A stretch of 64,000 bases of DNA from Scalindua_A sp046757465 (lineage in GTDB: Bacteria; Planctomycetota; Brocadiia; Brocadiales; Scalinduaceae). The stretch is from the NCBI GenBank assembly GCA_046757465.1, contig JBHHYH010000009.1, positions 4,599-68,598 on the forward strand, written 5' to 3'. Shown here in pieces: positions 36,067-43,343 of the stretch (position 1 is the first letter of the stretch; each line of letters starts with the position of its first letter). The translations under genes were made by a program, and so were the position numbers. Below the pieces are notes generated by a model, which worked only from the letters and a program-made list of their open reading frames with translations, was not told the origin of the DNA and did no database searches.

Positions 36067-36402
36067 TTACTCAGCAGCAATTATTTCATTTCCACATTTA
36101 TAACAAACTCTAACCTTATCACCATTTTCAAGAGACTTATGCCTGGTTCTCACACCCTTCCCATATTTTTCACAATTTTTGCTTTGGCACAGTACTAGTA
36201 CATTTGACCAGGATATAGGTGCTTCTTTTTGTACACGACCACCTTGCGGGTTTTTTTCACTTCGTCGTACGTGCTTTTGAATGTAATTTATCCCCTCTAC
36301 AATTACCCTTCTTTTCTTTCGTATAACCCACAATATCTTACCAGTCTTACCTGCCTCATCACCTGTTATCACTTGTACAGTATCGTTTTTTCGTACATGC
36401 AT
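36067..36402 (-). CDS. rplX: Large ribosomal subunit protein uL24
   Basis: uL24 starts 50S assembly and lies at the tunnel exit. The 111 residues open with the KOW motif (VRKNDTVQVITGDEAGKTGK) and the block VIVEGINYIQKHVRRSEKNP. The C-terminal part holds four cysteines (CQSKNCEKY and later VCYKCGNE), so it may bind a metal, as is seen in many longer uL24 proteins. It lies between rplN and rplE. Confidence 0.96.
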   Translation of the reverse strand: MHVRKNDTVQVITGDEAGKTGKILWVIRKKRRVIVEGINYIQKHVRRSEKNPQGGRVQKEAPISWSNVLVLCQSKNCEKYGKGVRTRHKSLENGDKVRVCYKCGNEIIAAE

Positions 36403-36441
36403 ATCTTTTAATTAACTCTTAATACAAAATATTTCAATTTT

Positions 36442-36810
36442 CTATACTACTTCAGGAGCCAAAGAGATTATTCGCATAAATTTTTTTTGTCTTAGCTCTT
36501 TTGCAACTGCGCCAAATATCCTAGTTCCTCTAGGATTACCCTCATCGTCAACTATTACAATTGCGTTTGTATCAAACTTCAAATAAGAACCGTCTTCACG
36601 TTTTATATTCTTTTTTACTCTCACAATCACACCTTTGACAACTTCACCTTTCTTTACAACACCACCTGGAATAGCTTTTTTCACAGCAACCACTATTATA
36701 TCGCCAATGGAAGCGTAGGTACGCCTAGAACCTCCAAGAACCTTTATACACTTAGCCTTTTTAGCGCCAGAGTTATCAGCAACGTCTAACATCGTCTGTT
36801 CCATTATCAT
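36442..36810 (-). CDS. rplN: Large ribosomal subunit protein uL14
   Basis: uL14 makes bridges to the 30S subunit. The 122 residues are the exact usual length. Visible blocks are QTMLDVADNSGAKKAKCIKV, GDIIVVAVKKAIPGG and RGTRIFGAVAKELRQKKFMR, the last being the family signature. The first of two close ATG codons is used, with AGGATG upstream. It lies 18 bases after rpsQ. Confidence 0.97.
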   Translation of the reverse strand: MIMEQTMLDVADNSGAKKAKCIKVLGGSRRTYASIGDIIVVAVKKAIPGGVVKKGEVVKGVIVRVKKNIKREDGSYLKFDTNAIVIVDDEGNPRGTRIFGAVAKELRQKKFMRIISLAPEVV

Positions 36811-36828
36811 TTTGTCAGCATCCTACTA

Positions 36829-37083
36829 TCATTTCACAATGCGAACTAATCTCCAGCGTTTAGTTTTACTCAATGGCCGAGTCTCTGCGATTTCTACTTT
36901 ATCATCTATACTGACTTTATTTTCTTCATCATGTGCCTTATAAGTTGTTACCCTTCTAACAAATTTTCCATATTTGGGATGTTTTACAAGCTTTTCAGAT
37001 TTTACTGTAATTGTCTTGAGCATTTTATTACTCGTAACTACTCCAATAACAGTCTTCCGCCTATCTATCTTTTTAGTTCCCAC
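36829..37083 (-). CDS. rpsQ: Small ribosomal subunit protein uS17
   Basis: uS17 is an early 30S binder with an OB fold. The 84 residues carry KTVIGVVTSNKMLKTITV, KHPKYGKFVRRVTTYKAHDE and VEIAETRPLSKTKRWRLV, the last being the family signature. The ATG shares one base with the rpmC stop codon, so the two are coupled. Confidence 0.97.
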   Translation of the reverse strand: MGTKKIDRRKTVIGVVTSNKMLKTITVKSEKLVKHPKYGKFVRRVTTYKAHDEENKVSIDDKVEIAETRPLSKTKRWRLVRIVK

Positions 37084-37313
37084 TAAGTTTCATCTCCCTT
37101 TTCCTGAAAAACGTTTTTATTAATTCCCAATTCCATTTCCCTCAAGATAGTTTTAAGGCGTGCGATATCCTTTCTGGTTTGTCTGTATTGTGCTGAATTG
37201 CGCAATTCTCCTACTTGCCACTGGAATCTAAGATTTAGCAATTCTCTCTTACAACCTTCCAATTCTTCAAGTATTTCCTGACGTGATTTACTTCTAATCT
37301 CACTCGCTTTCAA
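37083..37313 (-). CDS. rpmC: Large ribosomal subunit protein uL29
   Basis: uL29 is a small helical hairpin at the tunnel exit that helps dock SRP and trigger factor. The 76 residues contain LEELEGCKRELLNLRFQWQ, then QYRQTRKDIARLKTILREME, the family pattern. About ten residues at the C-terminus go beyond the usual length. The ATG overlaps the rplP stop by four bases. Confidence 0.96.
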   Translation of the reverse strand: MKASEIRSKSRQEILEELEGCKRELLNLRFQWQVGELRNSAQYRQTRKDIARLKTILREMELGINKNVFQEKGDET

Positions 37314-37729
37314 ATCACCCGCCTCCTATGTAAAAATCTTACTTTAACCGGCATCTTGTATGCAATCCTGTTAAAGGCTTGCCTTGCTGTATCCTCAGGT
37401 ACTCCCCCCATTTCATATAAGACAGTTCCTGGTTTAACAACAGCTACCCAAAGTTCAGGTTCCCCTTTTCCTTTACCCATTCTTGTCTCAATAGGCTTCG
37501 ATGTAACCGGTTTGTGCGGGAATACTCTTATAACTAATTTTCCTTCTCGTGCAACAAAGTGTGTTGCCGCTACTCTTCCTGCTTCAAGTTGTTGTGCCGT
37601 TATCATACCATGTTCGGTAGATTGCAATCCATACTCCCCAAAGCATACAGTGTTCCCCTTTGTTGCGTTGCCCTTAATCTGTCCCCTTTGAGATTTTCTA
37701 AACTTTACCCTTTTCGGCATCAACCGCAT
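37310..37729 (-). CDS. rplP: Large ribosomal subunit protein uL16
   Basis: uL16 organises the A-site tRNA region of the 50S subunit. The 139 residues include MPKRVKFRKSQRGQIKG, GRVAATHFVAREGKLVIRVF and METRMGKGKGEPELWVAVV-like sequence (here IETRMGKGKGEPELWVAVV). The first ATG (37729) has GAGAAT at good spacing; a second at 37720 is possible. Either start lies inside the end of rpsC, an overlap of more than 20 bases in another frame. Confidence 0.96.
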   Translation of the reverse strand: MRLMPKRVKFRKSQRGQIKGNATKGNTVCFGEYGLQSTEHGMITAQQLEAGRVAATHFVAREGKLVIRVFPHKPVTSKPIETRMGKGKGEPELWVAVVKPGTVLYEMGGVPEDTARQAFNRIAYKMPVKVRFLHRRRVI

Positions 37730-38375
37730 TTTTATTCTCTTTTCCCAATTCGATTAACCCTTTATAAATCCAAACCTTCACACCAATCGTACCATATTTG
37801 GTTAAAGATTCTGCAAATCCGTAGTCAACATTTGCTCTTAATGTATGCAGAGGGATACTCCCTACAGTAGACCCCTCTGTCCTTGCTATCTCTGCTCCGC
37901 CTAAGCGTCCAGAAATTTGAACCTTAACTCCTTTTGCACCCATTCCCATGGTAATATCTATGGCCTTTTTAATTGTTCTTCTAAAGGCAGCCCTTTTCTG
38001 TAGTTGTTCAGCAATGTTCTCGGCCACTAACTGTGCCTCAAGTTCTGGTTTATCGATTTCTTGAATCTTTATGTCGACAGTTTTGCCAACTAGCTTTTCA
38101 ATCGTATCCTTTAATTTTTCGATTTCTGCTCCCTTACGACCTATTATTAACCCTGGTCTTGCTGTATAAAGAGTAACTCTTACTTCCTCATCACGTGTCC
38201 TTTCGATTACTATTTTTGGTATTCCTGTAAAACGATAGTTCTTTTTAATATACTTTCTAATTTTTTGATCTTCTACAAGTAATTTACCAAATTTTTTCTT
38301 TCCTGCATACCAACGTGATCTCCAATCTTCAGTTATACCTATTCTCAAACTTGTTGGATGAACTTTTTGACCCAT
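37698..38375 (-). CDS. rpsC: Small ribosomal subunit protein uS3
   Basis: uS3 forms part of the mRNA entry channel. The 225 residues start with GQKVHPTSLRIGITEDWRSR. The KH domain has GLIIGRKGAEIEKLK at about 77-91. The C-terminal domain carries MGMGAKGVKVQISGRLGGAE and the family block RANVDYGFAESLTKYGTIGV. A gap of 163 bases separates it from rplV, unusual in the S10 operon. Within it I see only a weak AT hairpin. Confidence 0.97.
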   Translation of the reverse strand: MGQKVHPTSLRIGITEDWRSRWYAGKKKFGKLLVEDQKIRKYIKKNYRFTGIPKIVIERTRDEEVRVTLYTARPGLIIGRKGAEIEKLKDTIEKLVGKTVDIKIQEIDKPELEAQLVAENIAEQLQKRAAFRRTIKKAIDITMGMGAKGVKVQISGRLGGAEIARTEGSTVGSIPLHTLRANVDYGFAESLTKYGTIGVKVWIYKGLIELGKENKNAVDAEKGKV

Positions 38376-38538
38376 CTTTCTTCCTTTTTAAATTTCGTAA
38401 CAAAAGTTAATTGTATATACACCAAATACTATCTGGAAAATTCCTCTTGTATGTTTTTCATAAAAATGTCTTACAAATCTTTGATTGTATTTACGCTGTG
38501 CTATGCAATTCTTCTTCTTTTCAAGATCAGGATTTACG

Positions 38539-38877
38539 TTATTCTTTTCCATCAGATAAAACTAAAGATATATGGCTTGTACGCCTCATAATCATTGTAG
38601 AAACACCTCTTGCCCGGGGCCGATGCCATTTGCGCACAGGGCCTCCATCCACGCGGATTTCTTTTATGCATAATGAATCTATGTCCGCATCTAAATTTTC
38701 GTTAGCCCCTGCAATTGCAGCCCTTAACGTCTTATCTATAATGTGCGAAGCCCTCTTATTTGTAAATCTCAGGACCTCGAGTGCGTTGTTTACGGATTTT
38801 CCTCTTATCAAATCAACAACATACCTAGCTTTTCTAGGTGAAATCCTGACATATTTACAACTTGCTTTAAAATCCAT
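38539..38877 (-). CDS. rplV: Large ribosomal subunit protein uL22
   Basis: uL22 lines the peptide tunnel, where its beta hairpin forms the constriction. The 112 residues contain VRISPRKARYVVDLIRGKSV, the loop region IKEIRVDGGPVRKWHRPRAR and the family end RRTSHISLVLSD. No macrolide-type change can be judged from the window. It lies between rpsS and the long gap before rpsC. Confidence 0.97.
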   Translation of the reverse strand: MDFKASCKYVRISPRKARYVVDLIRGKSVNNALEVLRFTNKRASHIIDKTLRAAIAGANENLDADIDSLCIKEIRVDGGPVRKWHRPRARGVSTMIMRRTSHISLVLSDGKE

Positions 38878-38908
38878 TTTAAACCATTAAATGTTACGAA
38901 AATTAGTT

Positions 38909-39199
38909 TTAGGAACCAGGCTTTGTTGCTTCCTTTTTCCTTCCTCCTCCATGGCTCCTAAAAATCCTAGTAGGTGCAAATTCTCCAAGTTTATGCCCAA
39001 CCATGTCTTCCATAATAAAGAGTTTATTAAAACTTTTGCCATTATGAACCAAAAAAGTATGAGATACAAATTCCGGTATGATCGTACAACTTCGCGACCA
39101 TGTACGAATCGGATCCTTACCACCTGTTCCTTTTTGCCTCAATACCTTTTTCAACAGCTTACTATCGACAAACGGACCTTTTTTTACTGAACGCCCCAT
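38909..39199 (-). CDS. rpsS: Small ribosomal subunit protein uS19
   Basis: uS19 pairs with uS13 in the 30S head. The 96 residues begin with GRSVKKGPFVDSKLLKKV, continue with IRTWSRSCTIIPEFVSHTF and end with the family block GHKLGEFAPTRIFRSHGG and a basic tail. It lies 53 bases after rplB. An overlapping frame on the same strand is only a shadow. Confidence 0.97.
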   Translation of the reverse strand: MGRSVKKGPFVDSKLLKKVLRQKGTGGKDPIRTWSRSCTIIPEFVSHTFLVHNGKSFNKLFIMEDMVGHKLGEFAPTRIFRSHGGGRKKEATKPGS

Positions 39200-39252
39200 A
39201 ACCTTTTATTTAACTCAAATATTTAACGTAGGTTTTAATATAATTTTTGCTA

Positions 39253-40086
39253 TTACTTGGTCCTCTTTCGCTTCCGTATTATATATTTATTACTTAAAGC
39301 CTTTCTCCTTCTTGTTTTTCCACCCTTTGCTAACAAACCTGTTGGTGAGCAAGGATGTCTTCCTCCATGACTTCGACCTTCCCCACCACCCAGCGGATGA
39401 GCAACGGGATTCATTGCAACGCCTCTCACATGAGGCCTACGCCCCATCCACCTTTTTCTTCCTGCCTTACCAATTTTACAGCTTGAATGCTCTGCATTGC
39501 CAACCTGTCCTATAGTCGCCTTGCACTCATGAAAAATCTTGCGGATTTCACCAGATGGTAGGACTACTTGTGCATAATTACCTTCTTTAGCTAAAGTACG
39601 CGCAACACTACCTGCCGACTTAACAATTTTTCCCCCTTCTCCAGCTTTCAGTTCGATGTTATGTACATCCATTCCTAAAGGTATATTTTTAAGAGGCATA
39701 CAATTACCAATTTTAGGTTCAACTTTCTCACTAGAGACAATATATTGCCCCACAGCTAAACCAGCAGGAGCCAATATGTATCGCTTTTCTCCATCTGCAT
39801 AATGTAATAATGCAATGTTGGCAGAACGATTTGGATCGTATTCAATACTTGCTACCTTTGCCGCAATATCGAGTTTAGTCCTCTTAAAGTCAATTACCCT
39901 ATATTTCCTTTTACTTCCACCACCTCTATGCCTGGCAGTAATCTTGCCTTCATTGTTTCTTCCACCAGTTTTTTTTAAGGGTTCCAATAAGCTTTTTTCG
40001 GGGATTGTAGTGGTTATTTCTGAAAAATCAGAAACGCTCGCAAATCGCCTTCCATTTGTAGTAGGTTTATAACGCTTAACACCCAT
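39253..40086 (-). CDS. rplB: Large ribosomal subunit protein uL2
   Basis: uL2 is a core 50S protein essential for subunit joining and close to the peptidyl transferase centre. The 277 residues match the usual length. They include the OB-fold and SH3-like domains with DRNIALLHYADGEKRYI-type sequence (here SANIALLHYADGEKRYILAP). The C-terminal signature is AMNPVAHPLGGGEGRSHGGR, where one His equals the functionally important residue of E. coli. It is followed by rpsS. Confidence 0.97.
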   Translation of the reverse strand: MGVKRYKPTTNGRRFASVSDFSEITTTIPEKSLLEPLKKTGGRNNEGKITARHRGGGSKRKYRVIDFKRTKLDIAAKVASIEYDPNRSANIALLHYADGEKRYILAPAGLAVGQYIVSSEKVEPKIGNCMPLKNIPLGMDVHNIELKAGEGGKIVKSAGSVARTLAKEGNYAQVVLPSGEIRKIFHECKATIGQVGNAEHSSCKIGKAGRKRWMGRRPHVRGVAMNPVAHPLGGGEGRSHGGRHPCSPTGLLAKGGKTRRRKALSNKYIIRKRKRTK

Positions 40087-40117
40087 TTAAATCACACTTT
40101 CTAATCACATAACTATG

Positions 40118-40399
40118 TTAGTAACCAAGGTCTATTCTATCTCCCTCTTTCAAGGTTACTACTGCCTTTTTCCATCTGCTCGTTTTATATACCTTATTTC
40201 TGTATTTTCGCTTTTTTCCACCCCTGTTCATTGTCCTAACGTTTAAAATCTTCACGTCAAAGAGTTTTTCAATTGCTTCTTTTATTTGAATTTTGTTTGC
40301 TTTTTTGTCTACCCTAAAATGATACGAATTTGTTAAATCTCTATCCCCAACGCTTTTTTCCGAGTGTAAAGGCTTCTTTATAATTTGATAATAATCCAT
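40118..40399 (-). CDS. rplW: Large ribosomal subunit protein uL23
   Basis: uL23 at the tunnel exit is the docking site of trigger factor and SRP. The 93 residues contain KPLHSEKS, then YHFRVDKKANKIQIKEAIEK and LFDVKILNVRTMNRGGKKRK, the family blocks that form the rRNA-binding loop. It lies 31 bases before rplB and 47 bases after rplD. Confidence 0.97.
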   Translation of the reverse strand: MDYYQIIKKPLHSEKSVGDRDLTNSYHFRVDKKANKIQIKEAIEKLFDVKILNVRTMNRGGKKRKYRNKVYKTSRWKKAVVTLKEGDRIDLGY

Positions 40400-40446
40400 A
40401 ACGGTCTTTAGAATGTAATGATGGAATAAGCTTTTTTATCCTTATT

Positions 40447-41073
40447 TCAGTCTACTTGTTCATACTTAAGGTTGTCCAATGCATCTTTAGTTATTAATAA
40501 CATTTTGTGTCTAACCACATCATAAGCATTTAAGTCCGAAGCAATCTTAACCATCAAGTTGTAAATGTTCCTAGAGGATTTCCATATTATTTCATCTTTA
40601 TTTGGTATTACAATAAGACAACTATCTTTTATTCCCAGGGACTCCAATAAATTTGCCATTCTTTTTGTACTCGGACAATCAAACTCCAATTTATTAATTA
40701 GAACCACTTCATTATCTTTTAATTTGGCCAATATAGCAGAATACAAGGCGACTTTTTTTGCTTTTCGCGGAATTGAATAAGAATAATCTCTTGGTTGCGG
40801 CCCAAAAATAGCGCCTCCCCCCCTCCACAGCGGTGAACGCACAGTTCCCGCTCTTGCTCTCCCTGTATGCTTCTGGGCCCATGGCTTTTTGCCTCCACCA
40901 CTAATCTTTCCTCTAGTCTTTGTAGATGCCGTACCATGCCTACGATTCGATTCGTACATAATTATTGCGTCTCTCAAAAGTACCTTATGAACTTTACCCC
41001 CAAAGCTTTCCTCAGATAAAGATACCTTTTCTAACAAACTGCCATTACCATCAAACATTGGAACTTCTAACAT
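40447..41073 (-). CDS. rplD: Large ribosomal subunit protein uL4
   Basis: uL4 reaches into the peptide tunnel with a long loop and, in E. coli, represses its own operon. The 208 residues contain RHGTASTKTRGKISGGGKKP, WAQKHTGRARAGTVRSPLWR and GGAIFGPQPRDYSYSIPRKA, the tunnel loop blocks. The final domain has VVRHKMLLITKDAL. No S10-type leader is present in front of rpsJ. It starts two bases after the rplC stop. Confidence 0.97.
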   Translation of the reverse strand: MLEVPMFDGNGSLLEKVSLSEESFGGKVHKVLLRDAIIMYESNRRHGTASTKTRGKISGGGKKPWAQKHTGRARAGTVRSPLWRGGGAIFGPQPRDYSYSIPRKAKKVALYSAILAKLKDNEVVLINKLEFDCPSTKRMANLLESLGIKDSCLIVIPNKDEIIWKSSRNIYNLMVKIASDLNAYDVVRHKMLLITKDALDNLKYEQVD

Positions 41074-41075
41074 AA

Positions 41076-41705
41076 TTAATAATACTTACTCTTTCGTATA
41101 ATTATATATCCACCATTTGGACCAGGTATTGCACCCCTAATAACCAGTAAATTTTTGCTCTTATCTATCTTAACGACATCAAGATTTCTTACTGTGGTTC
41201 TTACACCACCCATCCTTCCTGCCATTTTTTTCCCCTTAAGCACGCGTCCAGGATCAGTACCCGCACCAATAGAACCAGAAGTTCTGTGCCTAGTAGAACC
41301 ATGCGCGGCAGGCCCTCCTCTGAACCCCCATCTCTTAACAACACCAGCAAAACCTCTACCCTTACTGGTGCCAGTAACGTCAACCTTTTCCACACCCTCG
41401 AAAATATCAACGGTCAAACTTTGTCCAAGTTGATATTCAGTATCTGCATCATCACGAATTTCTCTTACCCACTTTTTTGAATTTGTCTTTGCTTTTAAGC
41501 AATGTCCTGTTTCGGCCTTAGTTGCTCTTTTCTTTTTTCTATCTTCAAATCCAATTTGGATAGCTGAATACCCATCTTTTTCCTGGTCTTTTATTTGTAA
41601 AATATTACATGGACCAGCCTGGACCAAAGTTGCAGGAATTACCTCACCTTGATCATTATACAATTGAGTCATACCCAATTTTTTACCCAATAGTCCGACT
41701 GACAT
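41076..41705 (-). CDS. rplC: Large ribosomal subunit protein uL3
   Basis: uL3 starts 50S assembly and reaches the peptidyl transferase centre. The ATG at 41705 with AAGG upstream gives 209 residues. A GTG two codons earlier is less likely. Blocks visible are GLLGKKLGMTQLYNDQGEVI, VDVTGTSKGRGFAGVVKRW and PAAHGSTRHRTSGSIGAGTD with GKKMAGRMG after it. It lies 63 bases after rpsJ. Confidence 0.96.
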   Translation of the reverse strand: MSVGLLGKKLGMTQLYNDQGEVIPATLVQAGPCNILQIKDQEKDGYSAIQIGFEDRKKKRATKAETGHCLKAKTNSKKWVREIRDDADTEYQLGQSLTVDIFEGVEKVDVTGTSKGRGFAGVVKRWGFRGGPAAHGSTRHRTSGSIGAGTDPGRVLKGKKMAGRMGGVRTTVRNLDVVKIDKSKNLLVIRGAIPGPNGGYIIIRKSKYY

Positions 41706-41768
41706 ATACACTACCTTATAGATATTTAATCAAAAAATTATGTTCCTACATAACACCTAACACTCAAC

Positions 41769-42086
41769 TCAAGCTTTTATTTTTACTTCTATTCCAGCTG
41801 GCATATTTAGTTTATTCAAGGCATCAACGGTTTTTGCTGTCGGTTCAATAATATCTATTATCCGTTTGTGCGTTCTTATCTCGAACTGCTCCCTAGATTT
41901 TTTATCAACGTGCGGTGATCGAAGCACTGTATACCTTTCCATACGTGTTGGTAAAGGTATTGGCCCGGATACTTTTGCTCCGGTGCGCTTCGCAGTCTCC
42001 ACTATATCGGCAGCTGACTGATCAAGTATTCTATGATCATAAGCTTCCATCCGAATCCTAATTTTAAAGTCCACTTCGTTTGCCAT
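41769..42086 (-). CDS. rpsJ: Small ribosomal subunit protein uS10
   Basis: uS10 is in the 30S head and, with NusB and NusG, in antitermination complexes. The 105 residues contain IRIRMEAYDHRILDQSA, GAKVSGPIPLPTRMERYTVL and SPHVDKKSREQFEIRTHKR, all family blocks. It lies only 13 bases after the first tuf gene, so the str and S10 groups are fused with no room for an S10 leader. Confidence 0.97.
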   Translation of the reverse strand: MANEVDFKIRIRMEAYDHRILDQSAADIVETAKRTGAKVSGPIPLPTRMERYTVLRSPHVDKKSREQFEIRTHKRIIDIIEPTAKTVDALNKLNMPAGIEVKIKA

Positions 42087-42099
42087 AGTTCAAACAATA

Positions 42100-43302
42100 C
42101 TACGCAATAATCTTGGTAACAACACCTGCTCCTACCGTCTTCCCCCCCTCTCTTATCGCAAACCTTAACTCCTGCTCCATCGCTATCGGCGTTACCAACT
42201 CTATCTCAAACTTCGCATTGTCTCCAGGCATTACCATCTCCGCCCCTCCCAACAACGTCACCACCCCTGTAACATCAGTCGTCCGAAAGTAAAACTGCGG
42301 CCTGTATCCATTAAAAAACGGCGTATGCCTACCACCTTCCTCCTTCGTCAATATGTATGCCTCAGCCTCAAACTTGGTATGCGGCGTTATACTCTTGGGC
42401 AATGCCAACACCTGCCCTCGCTCCAAATCGTCTTTCTCCACCCCCCTCAACAATACCCCAACATTATCTCCCGCCTGACCCTGATCCAACGTCTTGTTAA
42501 ACATCTCCACTCCTGTAACCACCGTCTTTCTTATCTCTTCCGTCATCCCTACCACCTCTACCTCATCTCCCACTTTCACAATACCTCGCTCCACTCGCCC
42601 AGTCCCTACCGTACCTCTCCCCTTTATACTAAACACATCTTCTATAGACATCAAAAATGGCTTGTCTATCTCACGCACTGGTTCAGGGATGTAGTTATCC
42701 AACGAATCCATCAGTTCATGTATGGGACCACAATTCTCACACTCCTTCTTACCACATCCACACTCTGACGCCTTCAACGCTGAACCTTTTACCACCGGTA
42801 TATCATCACCAGGAAATTCGTATTTACTCAACAACTCTCTAACTTCCAACTCCACCAGCTCTAACAGCTCTTTATCTTCCAATTGGTCCACCTTATTTAT
42901 AAATACCGTTATCCTCGGCACACCCACCTGTCTTGCAAGCAGTATATGTTCTCGGGTCTGTGGCATCGGACCATCCGGCGCACTTACCACCAATATCGCA
43001 CCATCCATCTGCGCCGCACCCGTTATCATATTCTTCACATAATCAGCATGGCCAGGACAATCCACATGCGCATAATGCCTTTTATCCGTCTCATATTCCA
43101 CATGTGCTATCGCTATCGTTATTCCTCGCTCCCTCTCCTCCGGCGCCTTGTCTATTGAATCAAATGCCCTCTCCGTGGCTAGCCCCTTCTTCGATAGTAT
43201 ATGTGTTATCACTGACGTCAACGTCGTCTTACCATGATCCACATGACCTATCGTTCCAACATTCACATGCGTCTTCGTCCTCTTAAATACCTCTTTGGCC
43301 AT
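42100..43302 (-). CDS. tuf: Elongation factor Tu (copy A, between fusA and rpsJ)
   Basis: EF-Tu carries aminoacyl-tRNA to the ribosome. The 400 residues have the G motifs GHVDHGKTT (19-27), DCPGHADYV (81-89), NKVD (136-139) and SAL (174-176), then domains II and III. Where E. coli has a plain helix after SALKA, this protein has Cys181, Cys183, Cys188 and Cys191 in a short insert. The gene is richer in GC and in G-ending codons than fusA next to it, as expected for very high expression. It is identical to copy B at 58029-59231 except for four silent bases near the ends. Confidence 0.98.
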   Translation of the reverse strand: MAKEVFKRTKTHVNVGTIGHVDHGKTTLTSVITHILSKKGLATERAFDSIDKAPEERERGITIAIAHVEYETDKRHYAHVDCPGHADYVKNMITGAAQMDGAILVVSAPDGPMPQTREHILLARQVGVPRITVFINKVDQLEDKELLELVELEVRELLSKYEFPGDDIPVVKGSALKASECGCGKKECENCGPIHELMDSLDNYIPEPVREIDKPFLMSIEDVFSIKGRGTVGTGRVERGIVKVGDEVEVVGMTEEIRKTVVTGVEMFNKTLDQGQAGDNVGVLLRGVEKDDLERGQVLALPKSITPHTKFEAEAYILTKEEGGRHTPFFNGYRPQFYFRTTDVTGVVTLLGGAEMVMPGDNAKFEIELVTPIAMEQELRFAIREGGKTVGAGVVTKIIA

Positions 43303-43343
43303 TTTCCCCTTCCTCCAGAGATAATTTTAAAGATTCATTTGAA

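Noticed and set aside
42325..43286. Long open frames on the plus strand inside tuf (and the same inside the second copy at 58254-59215)
   Set aside because: They are antisense to a fully conserved gene. Their openness comes from the strong codon bias of tuf, and the products are low-complexity His/Ser/Pro sequences.
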